From Streptomyces sp. ISL-98 (GTDB lineage: Bacteria > Actinomycetota > Actinomycetes > Streptomycetales > Streptomycetaceae): a DNA stretch of 64,000 nucleotides. The stretch lies in NCBI RefSeq assembly GCF_018614055.1, contig NZ_JAGGPB010000043.1:62001-126000 (forward strand), in the 5' to 3' direction. Positions 9,708 through 18,439 of the stretch are shown here, one piece after another. Within the stretch, counting starts at the first letter, position 1. Each line of letters begins with the position of its first letter. The notes beneath the pieces are model-generated. The model saw only the letters and a program-made list of their open reading frames with translations. It did not search any database and was not told where the DNA came from. Made by a program: the position numbers and the translations under genes.

Positions 9708-10256
9708 ATGTTCGCGATACCGCTGGGTGACGATGCCGAGCTGCGTCCCCTGGAGCCGTGGCAGGCCGAGGAGTACCTCGCTCACATCGACCGCGGCCGC
9801 GCGTACATCGGCCAGTACATCGGGCTCGCGTCGGCGGCCACCGACCTCGCGTCGGCGCGGGCTTTCCTCCAGTCGTACGCCGACAAGCAGGCCGCCGACG
9901 CGGGCCGGATCTACGGCATCTGGCTCGAAGGCACGCTCGTCGGCGGGGTGCTCTTCCGGGTCTTCGACGCCGCCGCGGGCAACTGCGAGGCGGGCTGCTG
10001 GCTCGAGGAGTCAGCAGTGGGCCGGGGGCTGGTCACGCGCGCGACGCGGGTGCTGATCGACTGGGCGGTGGACGAGCGGGGGATGCACCGCGTCGAGTGG
10101 CTGGCTGCCTCCGCGAACACGGCCAGCATCAATGTCGCGAAGCGGCTGGGAATGACGCGGGACGGCGTACTGCGCGAGAGCAACGCGTACCGGGGTGTAC
10201 GGCACGACATGGAGGTCTGGTCGGTGCTGGGGCAGGAGTGGCGCGAGCAGCGTTAA
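9708..10256 (+). CDS. GNAT acetyltransferase, RimJ/RimL type
   Basis: A 182-aa protein of the RimJ/RimL N-acetyltransferase group. It has LRPLEPWQAEEYLAHI at the N-terminus, the acetyl-CoA loop region AVGRGLVTRATRVLIDW and the C-terminal NTASINVAKRLGMTRDG signature. The family acetylates the alpha-amino group of ribosomal proteins or small amines; the substrate is unknown here. ATG with CGAGGAGCAG just upstream, 15 bp after the transporter stop. Confidence 0.88.
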   Translation: MFAIPLGDDAELRPLEPWQAEEYLAHIDRGRAYIGQYIGLASAATDLASARAFLQSYADKQAADAGRIYGIWLEGTLVGGVLFRVFDAAAGNCEAGCWLEESAVGRGLVTRATRVLIDWAVDERGMHRVEWLAASANTASINVAKRLGMTRDGVLRESNAYRGVRHDMEVWSVLGQEWREQR

Positions 10257-10291
10257 GACGGCTCTCAGAAACGGCACCTAGCGTGCGAGGT

Positions 10292-10918
10292 ATGACAGCC
10301 ACACCCCCCGCCACCAAGTCCGACGAAGCAGCCGCACCCGAGGGCGAGCTCAAGAAGACCGACCAGGCCGAGAAGGCCGAAGAAATCGCGGAACAGGACG
10401 TCATCGCCGACGCCGACGCTGATGTCGACTCCATCGACGAGGGTGACGACGAGGACGGCGATGCCGCGGACGACGCCGCTCCGCGCGTCTCCTCCGGCGT
10501 TGGAATCGGCGCCGCCGCCGTCGTCTCCACGGTGCTCGGCTTCGCCGCCCTCACCGGCACCTGGACCAGCCGCGTCGCCGCCGAGCGCCAGACGCTCATC
10601 GGCCAGCTGACTACCGCCCAGACCAGCACTCCCGCCGAGCAGGTCACCGCGATCTACGGTGACGCCTGGCACCTCACCGCCCTCGTCAACGGCGGCTTCG
10701 CGCTGCTCGCCCTGATCGTCGGCGTTGTGGTGCTGGCCCGCCCCGCGTTCGGTACGCCCGGCGGCAGCACGCAGGCCGGCTGGGTCCGCTCCGTCGCCTG
10801 GGCGGGCGTCGCGCTCGGCGTTCTGGGGATGATCATCTCCACCGGCATGTACCTCGACCTCTTCGCCTCTATGCCGACGCCGCCCGCCACAGGTGCGGGC
10901 GCCGGAGCAGGGCAGTAA
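10292..10918 (+). CDS. Membrane protein with acidic cytoplasmic N-terminus, function unknown
   Basis: 208 aa. The first 70 residues are unstructured and very acidic (alternating Asp/Glu/Ala, e.g. DADADVDSIDEGDDED). Three hydrophobic segments follow, at about residues 73-92, 132-152 and 170-192, with an extracellular loop between the first two. I recognise no domain. The start ATG is 35 bp after the preceding gene with a GCGAGG site; a perfect 19-bp hairpin follows 23 bp after the stop. The protein resembles small topologically simple Streptomyces membrane proteins of unknown role. Confidence 0.7.
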   Translation: MTATPPATKSDEAAAPEGELKKTDQAEKAEEIAEQDVIADADADVDSIDEGDDEDGDAADDAAPRVSSGVGIGAAAVVSTVLGFAALTGTWTSRVAAERQTLIGQLTTAQTSTPAEQVTAIYGDAWHLTALVNGGFALLALIVGVVVLARPAFGTPGGSTQAGWVRSVAWAGVALGVLGMIISTGMYLDLFASMPTPPATGAGAGAGQ

Positions 10919-10941
10919 CGAGCCAGTAAGGCGGCCGGAAC

Positions 10942-10991
10942 AGGGGCCTTAGGTACGTACACGCCTCACCTCGTACGTACCTAAGGCCCCT
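10942..10991. terminator. Perfect 19-bp stem-loop
   Basis: Arms 10942-10960 and 10973-10991 are exactly complementary, with a 12-base loop. There is no T-run, as is common for Streptomyces terminators. It follows the preceding membrane-protein gene by 23 bp. The arms contain TTAGGTACGTAC, so an operator role is not excluded. Confidence 0.7.
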
Positions 10992-11100
10992 CGTGCCACC
11001 AACATGCGGCACTCTCCCGATGTGCTGGACCCCCCTGGGAAACGAGAGTTGAGGCATCGCAGAAAGCGACCTCAACGAATGACTCACCAGGGAGCACACG

Positions 11101-11286
11101 ATGTTCGAGTACGAGATGCAGAAGCTGCACGCCGCCGACCTCCTCCAGCGGGCCGACGCCCAGCGCCTCGTCAAGCAGGCCGTCAAGGCCGGCCGCGCCG
11201 ACCGCCGGTCCGCCCGCCGATCGGCGAAGAACGCATCGGAGGGGCCGGTGAGTTCACTGCGCAGCCGATTCGCCCGGGCCGCGTGA
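11101..11286 (+). CDS. Small basic helical protein, function unknown
   Basis: 61 aa, starting MFEYEMQKLHAADLLQRA, then very Arg/Lys/Ala-rich (RADRRSARRSAKNA). It is predicted to be mostly helical and strongly basic, with no signal peptide. GGGAG lies 7-11 bases before the ATG. It ends 33 bp before the large LuxR-type regulator gene on the same strand. Similar short MFEYE-type proteins occur next to regulators in Streptomyces as I recall, but no function is known to me. Confidence 0.65.
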   Translation: MFEYEMQKLHAADLLQRADAQRLVKQAVKAGRADRRSARRSAKNASEGPVSSLRSRFARAA

Positions 11287-11319
11287 CGTCGGCGTGACGG
11301 CCGAGGGACGACTCGCGCA

Positions 11320-14300
11320 ATGAACCGCGTGACGACTCGCGTCATGAGTGTCGTGCCGATCAAGGGTGCCGCACTGTCGGACCCCTGTGCGATGCTCAGC
11401 GATGTGGAGACCAGGTCCGTCAGCCCAGTGTTCGTCGGCCGCGCCGGCGAACTGGCCCAGCTCACCCATGCGCTCGCCCGCGCCGACGCGGGCGAGCCGC
11501 AGGCGTTGCTCGTGGGCGGTGAGGCGGGGGTCGGCAAGACCCGCCTCGTCGAGGAGTTCTTCTCGGCGGCCTGCGAGAGCGGCGCCGTCGTAGCGGTGGG
11601 CGGGTGCGTCGAAATCGGCGCCGACGGGCTGCCGTTCGCACCTTTCTCCACCGCGCTGCGCGCCCTGCGGCGTCGGCTCCCCGACGAGGTCGCCGCCGCG
11701 GCGGCCGGCCAGGAGGGCGAACTGGCGCGACTGCTGCCCGAATTGGGCGAAACGACGCACGGGCAGCACACCGAGGACGGCATGACGCGCCTCTTCGAGC
11801 TGACCGTACGCCTCCTGGAACGCATCACGGCGGAGCGTACGGTCGTCCTCGCCCTGGAGGACCTGCACTGGGCCGACACCTCCACCCGCCACCTCCTCGC
11901 CTACCTCTTCCGCACGCTGCGGCGCGGCCGTCTCGTCGTGGTCGGCACCTACCGCGCGGACGACATCCACCGCCGCCACCCGCTGCGCCCCCTCCTCGCC
12001 GAACTCGACCGGCTGCGCACGGTCCAGCGCATCGAGCTGCCCCGCTTCAACCGCTCCGAAGTGCACCGTCAGCTGACCGGAATCCTCGCCAACGAACCGG
12101 CGCACTCGCTGGTCGACGAGGTCTTCACCCGCTCGGACGGCAACGCCTTCTTCGTCGAGGAACTGGCCTGTTGCATCGGCACAGGCTGTAGCACCGGTCT
12201 GAGCGAATCCCTGCGCGACGTCCTGCTCGTACGGGTCGAGGCGCTCCCGGACGACGCCCAGAAGGTCGCCAGGATCGTCGCCGAGGGCGGCTCCACCGTC
12301 GAGTACCCGCTGCTGCTCGCCGTCGCCCGGCTCTCCGAGGACGACCTGATCGAGGCGCTGCGGGCCGCCGTGGGCGCCAACCTGCTGCTCACCACCCCGG
12401 AGGGCGACGGATACCGCTTCCGCCACTCCCTGGTGCGCGAGGCACTCAGCGACGACCTGCTGCCCGGCGAACGCTCCCGCCTCAACCGGCGGTACGCCGA
12501 GGCGCTGGAGGCCGACCCCTCGCTGGTACGGGCGGATGAGCGCGCCACGCGGCTCGCCAGCTACTGGTACGCCGCGCACGACGCCGCCAAGGCACTTCCC
12601 GCAGTGCTCAAGGCCTCCGTCGAGGCACGCCGCCGCCATGCCTACGCCGAGCAGCTGCGCCTGCTGGAGCGGGCGATGGAGCTGTGGGACGACGCCCCCG
12701 ACGAGGTACGCGCCGTACTGCGGCCGCTCGACTACGCCGAGGTCTACCCGCCCTGCGGCTGCGACCCGGCGACGACGCCCCTGCGCTACCTCGACCTCAT
12801 GGCGGAGGCGACCGTCGCGGGCCGGTTCGGCGGTGAACGCGAACGGGCACTCAAGATCGCCAAGAAGGCGCTGCGGCTCCTTGAGAGCGAGGACGACGGT
12901 GCCCCGAGCTCTCAGCACGGTTCGAGCAGGGGGGACCCCCTTCGTTCCGCCTGGTTCTGGATCCAGCGCTCCAAGCTCATATCGAACCTCGCGCGGGGCG
13001 ACGGCTGGGCCGAGATCGCCGTCGCGCAGGACCTGGTGCGCGGACTGCCGCCCTCGGCCGTCCATGCCGAGGTCCTCGCCGCGGTGGCGTCCTGGGGCAT
13101 GCTCCACGAGCCGGGCCCGGACAGCCTGGCCTCCGCCGAGCGGGCCGTGGAGTACGCGCGAATGGTCGGCGCCGCAGACACCGAACTCTCCGCCCGGCTG
13201 ACCCTGGGCGGCCTGATGATCGACTCGGGCGACATCGAGACCGGCTTCACCGAGCTGTACGCCGTCAAGGAACGGGCCCTGGAGCTGGGCATCGCCGGCG
13301 TCGCGGGCCGAAGCTACGTCAACGTGCCGTCCCACCTGGAGGCTGTGGGCCGCTCCCGCGAGGCGGCCGAAATCGCCGAGGAGGGCGTCGCTTTCACTCG
13401 GGCGTACGGCCTGGTGGACACCGAGGCCTGGGCCCGCGGGAACCTGGCCGAGTCGCTCACTTCGCTGGGTCGCTGGAACGAGGCGGCCGAGCACGCCGTA
13501 AGCGTCGAGCGGGCCGCCGCCAGCGCCAAGCCCAACAGCGCGGCCGCCGTCGTACGGGCCGATCTCGCCGCCGCCCGAGGTGAACTGGCCGACGCCGACG
13601 CACAGTTGGCGGCCGCCCACCAGCACTACGGCAACCACGACCGGATGCCCCAGAACGACGTTCCCATGCATCGGGTCGGGCTGATTCTCGCCGCCGCCCG
13701 GGGCCGCATCCTGGATGCCCGCGCCGAGTTCGCCCAGGCAGCGGCGGCCGGCTTTCCCCTCGGAGCGCACCGCTACGCGTGGCCGCTGCTGGCCGAGGCC
13801 GCCATCGCGGAGGCGGACGCACGCGGCCTCCCGTCGGCGGAGCAGGGCCGGGCCGAAGCACTGGCCTTGATCCGCGCACGAGCGAAGCACCTGACCACGC
13901 CCGCCCCGATCTGGCACGCCTACGAACGCTGGGTCTCCGCCGAGCTGCGCCGAACCGAAGGCCGCGCCACGCCCGACGACTGGGCGGCTGCCGTCACCGA
14001 CTTCGAGACCTTGGAGCGCCCGTACGACCTGGCCCGCGTCCGGCTGCGCTGGGCGGAGTCCCTGCTCGCCGCATCGGCCGCGCCCACACCGGAGCCCACC
14101 AGTGCCCCGGAGGCGACCGCCGACGCCGCCCCGGCCGGACAACCCGGTCCAGCCACTGCGCCGACAATCCTCCGCGAAGCGAACCCCGGCGAACGCGACC
14201 CCAGCGAGCGGGAACGCGCCGCCGAACTGCTCCGGCTGGTCCGCGCCACGGCTGACCACCTCGGCGCCCGGCCCCTCGCCGAGAGTGTCGAGCTCCTCGC

Positions 14301-14589
14301 CCAGCGCGCCCGGCTCTCACTGACCTTGGTGTCCGAAGTCCCGGCACTCACCGCGAGTCCCGCCGCGTCGCTCGGCCTGACCCCGCGCGAGCAGGACGTG
14401 CTGCGCCTGGTCGCGGCCGGCCGCAGCAACCGGCAGATCGCCGAGGAGCTCTACATCTCCCCGAAGACCGCGAGCGTCCACGTGTCCAACATCCTCGCCA
14501 AGCTGGGAGTCTCCGGCCGCGGCGAAGCCGCCGCAGTGGCCCACCGGCTGCGCCTCTTCACGGACGTGGTGGATCAGGCAGCCGTATGA
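11320..14589 (+). CDS. Large ATP-binding LuxR-family regulator (LAL type)
   Basis: 1089 aa. The N-terminal AAA/STAND ATPase has Walker A GGEAGVGKT (about residues 67-75) and Walker B VVLALEDLHWAD (about 173-184), followed by a long helical TPR-like middle part. An Ala/Pro-rich linker at about 920-955 precedes the C-terminal LuxR helix-turn-helix (LTPREQDVLRLVAAG, then ISPKTASVHVSNIL). LAL proteins are ATP-dependent transcriptional activators, often of maltose or antibiotic genes. The target is not evident; the neighbours are a 61-aa protein and, convergently, DUF6191 and a sugar dehydrogenase. ATGs at 11344 and 11389 are alternative starts. The last 32 bp overlap the convergent small gene. 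Confidence 0.9.
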   Translation: MNRVTTRVMSVVPIKGAALSDPCAMLSDVETRSVSPVFVGRAGELAQLTHALARADAGEPQALLVGGEAGVGKTRLVEEFFSAACESGAVVAVGGCVEIGADGLPFAPFSTALRALRRRLPDEVAAAAAGQEGELARLLPELGETTHGQHTEDGMTRLFELTVRLLERITAERTVVLALEDLHWADTSTRHLLAYLFRTLRRGRLVVVGTYRADDIHRRHPLRPLLAELDRLRTVQRIELPRFNRSEVHRQLTGILANEPAHSLVDEVFTRSDGNAFFVEELACCIGTGCSTGLSESLRDVLLVRVEALPDDAQKVARIVAEGGSTVEYPLLLAVARLSEDDLIEALRAAVGANLLLTTPEGDGYRFRHSLVREALSDDLLPGERSRLNRRYAEALEADPSLVRADERATRLASYWYAAHDAAKALPAVLKASVEARRRHAYAEQLRLLERAMELWDDAPDEVRAVLRPLDYAEVYPPCGCDPATTPLRYLDLMAEATVAGRFGGERERALKIAKKALRLLESEDDGAPSSQHGSSRGDPLRSAWFWIQRSKLISNLARGDGWAEIAVAQDLVRGLPPSAVHAEVLAAVASWGMLHEPGPDSLASAERAVEYARMVGAADTELSARLTLGGLMIDSGDIETGFTELYAVKERALELGIAGVAGRSYVNVPSHLEAVGRSREAAEIAEEGVAFTRAYGLVDTEAWARGNLAESLTSLGRWNEAAEHAVSVERAAASAKPNSAAAVVRADLAAARGELADADAQLAAAHQHYGNHDRMPQNDVPMHRVGLILAAARGRILDARAEFAQAAAAGFPLGAHRYAWPLLAEAAIAEADARGLPSAEQGRAEALALIRARAKHLTTPAPIWHAYERWVSAELRRTEGRATPDDWAAAVTDFETLERPYDLARVRLRWAESLLAASAAPTPEPTSAPEATADAAPAGQPGPATAPTILREANPGERDPSERERAAELLRLVRATADHLGARPLAESVELLAQRARLSLTLVSEVPALTASPAASLGLTPREQDVLRLVAAGRSNRQIAEELYISPKTASVHVSNILAKLGVSGRGEAAAVAHRLRLFTDVVDQAAV

Positions 14590-14731
14590 CGACCTTCCCG
14601 GAGCTGAGGTCTATCGGTCCTTGCCCCGGGTCGCCGTCACCGAGATCGACCCGGGTCAGGGCCAGCCGCTTGTGCTCCTCGTCGGTGTGCTTGCGGCCGG
14701 GTGCGAACAGTTCCTCGATCAGGTTGAACAC
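14558..14731 (-). CDS. DUF6191-type small protein
   Basis: 57 aa: GTG start, FNLIEELFAPGRKHTDEE at the N-terminus, then DGDPGQGPIDLSSGKVV and a Pro-rich end. I recognise this as the short Streptomyces family I know as DUF6191, of unknown function; the whole product matches that length. AGGGGG lies 6 bases upstream of the GTG. Its 3' end overlaps the 3' end of the LuxR-type gene by 32 bp on the opposite strand. It lies 65 bp downstream of the sugar-dehydrogenase gene on the same strand. Confidence 0.78.
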   Translation of the reverse strand: MFNLIEELFAPGRKHTDEEHKRLALTRVDLGDGDPGQGPIDLSSGKVVIRLPDPPRP

Positions 14732-14796
14732 GTGGCCCCCTGTCCTGGATCCTCCATTCCAGCGCAAAGAGCCGGCCCCGGAAACACTCCAGACGG

Positions 14797-15984
14797 CTAC
14801 TTCACTTCCAGCTTCAGCACCTTGTCGTCGCCCGGCTCGGGTGTACCCCGGGTGTCCGTCTCGCTCGTGACCAGCCACAGCTTGTCGCCACCCGCGACCA
14901 CCACCGTGCGCAGCCGCCCGTACTTCTCGTCCAGGAACGATGCGGGCTCGGCCACCGTCTTCGTGCCGTCCAGCGGAATCCGCCAGAGCCGCTCGCCGCG
15001 CAGCCCCGCCATCCAGATCGAGCCCTCGGCGTACGCGATCCCGCTCGGCGATGCCTCGGCCGTCGTCCACACCGCCACCGGGTCGACGAATCCTTCCTTG
15101 TTCCCCTCGCCCTCGACCTCGGGCCAGCCGTAATTGCGGCCGGGCCGGATCAGGTTCAGCTCGTCCCAGGTGTTCTGGCCGAACTCGGCCGCCCACAGCC
15201 GCTTTTCGCTGTCCCAGGCCAGGCCCTGCACATTGCGGTGCCCGTACGAGTACACGACCGAGTCCGCCTCCGGATTGCCGTGCACGGGCTCGCCGTCCGG
15301 GGTCATCCGCAGGATCTTGCCGCCCAGTGACTTCTTGTCCTGGGCCAGCTCCTCGTCGCCCGTCTCGCCCGTGCCCGCGTAGAGCATCTTGTCCGGGCCG
15401 AAGGCGATCCGCCCGCCGTTGTGGATCGTGCCCTTCGGGATACCTCTGAGGATCGTGTCGGGTGCGCCCAGTTGCTGCCCGGCGGGTTTCCGCTCGTCGT
15501 ACATCATCCGGGCGATGCGGTTGTCGGACTCCGTGGTGAAGTACGCGTAGACCATGCGGTCGGTGGCGAACGCGGGCGAGACGGCCAGGCCCATCAGCCC
15601 GCCCTCCCCGGCGGGCGCGACCCCCGCCACCGAACCGACCGCCGACTTCTTGCCGCTCTCGCCGTCGATCCGGGTGATCGTCCCCTCGTCGCGCGAGGAG
15701 ACCAGCAGATCGCCGTCCGGCAGCGGTGCGAGTCCCCAGGGCGACTTGAGGTCCTCGGTGAGCGTGCTCACCACCTTCACCGAGCCTTTCGCGGGGGGCG
15801 GCTCTTTCCCGTCCCCGGCCCCGGAGGCGTCACCCGACGGAGAGGCGGTTCCGCCGCCCGTAGGCGCCGGGGCCGACGTGGAAGTCTTCCCGCCGCCGGG
15901 AGCCCCTTCATCCGCGCCGGAGCACCCCGCCGCGAGCAGGAGAACGGCGGCAGCCAACACAGCTGTCACAGCAGGACGTTGCAC
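14797..15984 (-). CDS. PQQ-dependent sugar dehydrogenase (GSDH) lipoprotein
   Basis: 395 aa. A lipoprotein signal with lipobox LLAAGC (Cys at about residue 20) is followed by an Ala/Ser/Gly-rich linker to about residue 65. The six-bladed glucose/sorbosone dehydrogenase propeller then follows (LKSPWGLAPLPDGDLLVSSRDEG, GGRIAFGPDKMLYAGTGETG, YSYGHRNVQGLAWD, ELNLIRPGRNYGWPEVEGEG). It probably oxidises an extracellular aldose with PQQ or works as a soluble sugar-binding propeller; PQQ synthesis genes are not in the window. GTG start. No co-directional gene overlaps it. Confidence 0.9.
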   Translation of the reverse strand: MQRPAVTAVLAAAVLLLAAGCSGADEGAPGGGKTSTSAPAPTGGGTASPSGDASGAGDGKEPPPAKGSVKVVSTLTEDLKSPWGLAPLPDGDLLVSSRDEGTITRIDGESGKKSAVGSVAGVAPAGEGGLMGLAVSPAFATDRMVYAYFTTESDNRIARMMYDERKPAGQQLGAPDTILRGIPKGTIHNGGRIAFGPDKMLYAGTGETGDEELAQDKKSLGGKILRMTPDGEPVHGNPEADSVVYSYGHRNVQGLAWDSEKRLWAAEFGQNTWDELNLIRPGRNYGWPEVEGEGNKEGFVDPVAVWTTAEASPSGIAYAEGSIWMAGLRGERLWRIPLDGTKTVAEPASFLDEKYGRLRTVVVAGGDKLWLVTSETDTRGTPEPGDDKVLKLEVK

Positions 15985-16006
15985 GGTATGGATCCCTTCG
16001 ACGGCC

Positions 16007-16173
16007 AGCAGCTCTCACTGGCAGCAGCTCTCACTCTTCATACACCGCTGCCACGCTTCAGGTTCCCGATCACCGCGGCGAGCCCCGTTGTTGGGCCGAG
16101 GGTCCGGGGGTTGCTCTCCGGGAATCGGGGTCACCGCTGCCCCGTCTCAGGTTCCCGATCACCCCGGCGAGCC
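16007..16173. repeat. Direct repeats in the gap between the GSDH and aldo/keto reductase genes
   Basis: Two repeat families share this 218-bp gap. A 13-bp unit AGCAGCTCTCACT occurs at 16007-16019 and 16023-16035, 3 bases apart. A 42-bp unit occurs at 16043-16084 and 16132-16173 with about 38/42 identities, starting CACCGCTGCC and containing CAGGTTCCCGATCACC. The spacing of the long copies is 89 bp. No coding frame in the gap looks real. Confidence 0.8.
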
Positions 16174-16202
16174 TTTTGCTGCGGCCGTGGGTCGGCTGCG
16201 CG

Positions 16203-17195
16203 TCAGTCCCACGACCCCCGCGCCGCCGGCAGCCCGGCGATCTCCGCGAGATCCTCCGTCGTCAGCCGCAGCCGGGCCGCCCCCGCGTTCTGAACCGCCC
16301 ACCGCTCCCGCTTGGTCCCGGGCACCGGCACCACATGGCGCCCGCGCCCCAGTACCCACGCCAGCGCCACCTGCGCCGGAGTCGCGCCGTGCCGCTCCGC
16401 GACCCGCCGCAGCCCCGCCACCACCGGCTGGTTCGCCGCCATCATCTCGGCGGTGAACCGGGGATGCCTGGCCCGTACGTCGTCGGGCTCGAAGCCCTGA
16501 CCGGGCTTGAGCGTCCCCGTCAGGAAGCCGTTCCCCAGCGGCATGGCCGCCAGGAAACCGACGCCCCGCGCCTCGCACCACGGCAGCAGCGAAGCCAGCG
16601 CCTCCGGGGACCACACCGAGAGCTCGGCCTCCACCGCGCTCACAGGAAAGACCTGCTGCACCCGCTCGAGCTGGCGAATCGTTCCGTCGTGCATCCGGGC
16701 CCCCGACCGCCGCGAAGCCCGCGCCCCCACGGCGCACAACCCCAGCGCCCGCACCTTCCCCGCGGTCACCAGCTCCGCCATCGCGCCCCAGGTCTCCTCG
16801 ACCGGCACCTCGGGATCCGGCCGGTGCAGCTGGTAGAGGTCGATCACATCCGTCTGGAGCCGCCGCAAAGACGCGTCACAGGCCCGCCGTACGTAACCCG
16901 GACGTCCATTGGCCACGATGTGCTGATCGCCGACGAGCAGCCCGCCCTTGGTCGAGACGAAGGCGTCCGCGCGCCGCTCCCTGAGCACCCGCCCCACCAG
17001 GAGCTCGTTCGTGAAGGGCCCGTACATGTCGGCCGTGTCGAGCAGGCTCGACCCCTGATCGAGCGCGGCGTGCACGGTACGCAACGACCGGTCCCCGCGC
17101 TGCTGCGAGCCGGTGTACGCCCAGCTCATCGGCATGCATCCGAGGCCGATCGCGCCCACTTCGAGCGCTGTCGCACCGATTGTCCTGCGCTCCAA
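16203..17195 (-). CDS. Aldo/keto reductase
   Basis: 330 aa with the AKR (alpha/beta)8 barrel. The catalytic tetrad is visible as Asp and Tyr in SLLDTADMYGP, Lys in VSTKGG and His in LYQLHRPDP, and the C-terminal NADPH-binding segment is GRHVVPVPGTKRERW. It reduces aldehydes or ketones with NADPH; the substrate is unknown. The TTG start is supported by AGGGAGGGG 7-15 bases upstream. It is divergent from the 2-hydroxyacid dehydrogenase gene across 75 bp, so the two may share a control region. Confidence 0.9.
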   Translation of the reverse strand: MERRTIGATALEVGAIGLGCMPMSWAYTGSQQRGDRSLRTVHAALDQGSSLLDTADMYGPFTNELLVGRVLRERRADAFVSTKGGLLVGDQHIVANGRPGYVRRACDASLRRLQTDVIDLYQLHRPDPEVPVEETWGAMAELVTAGKVRALGLCAVGARASRRSGARMHDGTIRQLERVQQVFPVSAVEAELSVWSPEALASLLPWCEARGVGFLAAMPLGNGFLTGTLKPGQGFEPDDVRARHPRFTAEMMAANQPVVAGLRRVAERHGATPAQVALAWVLGRGRHVVPVPGTKRERWAVQNAGAARLRLTTEDLAEIAGLPAARGSWD

Positions 17196-17270
17196 CTCCC
17201 CGTACCCCTCCCTCTGCCGCTCCCAAAACTAACCTCTGCGCAACCCCGCCCTTCGCATAGCCTCCTGAGC

Positions 17271-18209
17271 ATGACTTCAGACGTATGGCTGCCCGTTCCC
17301 GCAGCCGAGATCGAAGGGCTCCCCGAGGGCTTCAACTACCGCTTCTGGGACGGTGGCCAGGACTTTCCCGCCGATCCGGCCGACTGTGCCTTCTATGTGG
17401 TCCCGTACATGAAGGGCCCCGAAATCGCCGTACGACCCTTCGCCGGAATGACGTCCGTACGTGCCGTCCAGACGCTGTCGGCAGGCATCGACCACGTCCA
17501 GCCGGGACTCGCGGACCTGCCCGCGGGCGTGCAACTCTGCAACGCCCGCGGCGTGCACGAGGCCAGCACCGCCGAGCTCACCCTCGCCCTGATCCTCGCC
17601 TCCCTGCGCGGCATTCCCGGTTTCGTGCACGGCCAGGACAAGGAGGAGTGGCGGAGCGGTTTCTATCCGGCGCTCGCCGACAAGTCGGTCCTGATCGTGG
17701 GCTACGGTTCGATCGGTGCGGCCATCGAGGACCGGCTCACGCCCTTTGAGTGTGCGCGGGTGGCGCGCGTCGCGCGCTCCGCCCGTACAACGGAGCGCGG
17801 GCTTGTGCATCCACTGGCCGAACTGCCCCGACTGCTCCCCACGGCCGACGTCGTCATCCTCTCCACACCGCTCACCGAGGCCACTCACGGCATGGTGAAT
17901 TCCGGCTTCCTGTCCCGCATGAAGGACGGCGCGCTGCTGGTGAACGTCGCACGCGGACCCGTCGTCGACACCAAGGCACTGCTCGCCGAGCTCGAATCGG
18001 GCCGGCTGCGCGCCGCCCTCGACGTCACCGACCCGGAGCCTCTTCCCGCAGGTCACCCCCTCTGGCATGCCCCCGGGGTCCTGATCAGCCCCCATGTGGG
18101 CGGCAGCACTTCGGCGTTCATGCCCCGCGCCAAGCGGCTGATGGCCGGGCAGCTCAGCCGGTTCGCGGCGAACGAGCCGCTGCACAACCTCGTCCTCACC
18201 ACCGACTGA
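17271..18209 (+). CDS. D-isomer-specific 2-hydroxyacid dehydrogenase
   Basis: 312 aa. The Rossmann NAD-binding part has VLIVGYGSIGAAIEDRL. The catalytic residues are Arg in LLVNVARGPVVD, Glu in DPEPLPAGHPLW and His in LISPHVGGST. It interconverts a D-2-hydroxy acid and a 2-keto acid; the exact substrate cannot be read. The ATG at 17271 was chosen because upstream in-frame codons lie in the opposing aldo/keto reductase gene. Confidence 0.92.
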   Translation: MTSDVWLPVPAAEIEGLPEGFNYRFWDGGQDFPADPADCAFYVVPYMKGPEIAVRPFAGMTSVRAVQTLSAGIDHVQPGLADLPAGVQLCNARGVHEASTAELTLALILASLRGIPGFVHGQDKEEWRSGFYPALADKSVLIVGYGSIGAAIEDRLTPFECARVARVARSARTTERGLVHPLAELPRLLPTADVVILSTPLTEATHGMVNSGFLSRMKDGALLVNVARGPVVDTKALLAELESGRLRAALDVTDPEPLPAGHPLWHAPGVLISPHVGGSTSAFMPRAKRLMAGQLSRFAANEPLHNLVLTTD

Positions 18210-18439
18210 CGCCACACGCAGCCATCCCGAGGTCACCAGGAGCCCACCCCGGCAACGCTCCGAATACACCCGAATGCACCGCGTGCCGGAATCGCCGGCG
18301 ACAGTCACGCAGAGTAGAGGAGCTATGTCCCTGAGTGACGATTTTGGTGTATCGTCCGGACTTAGGGGCTGCGCCGCGCACTGTCACGGCGCCGGGGAGC
18401 GAGCGGACTGTGAGGGGGGCGACGGGCGATGCACGGCCA

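Noticed and set aside
11254..14259. Long minus-strand frame opposite the LuxR-type regulator
   Set aside because: Shadow of the regulator gene; no recognisable motif.
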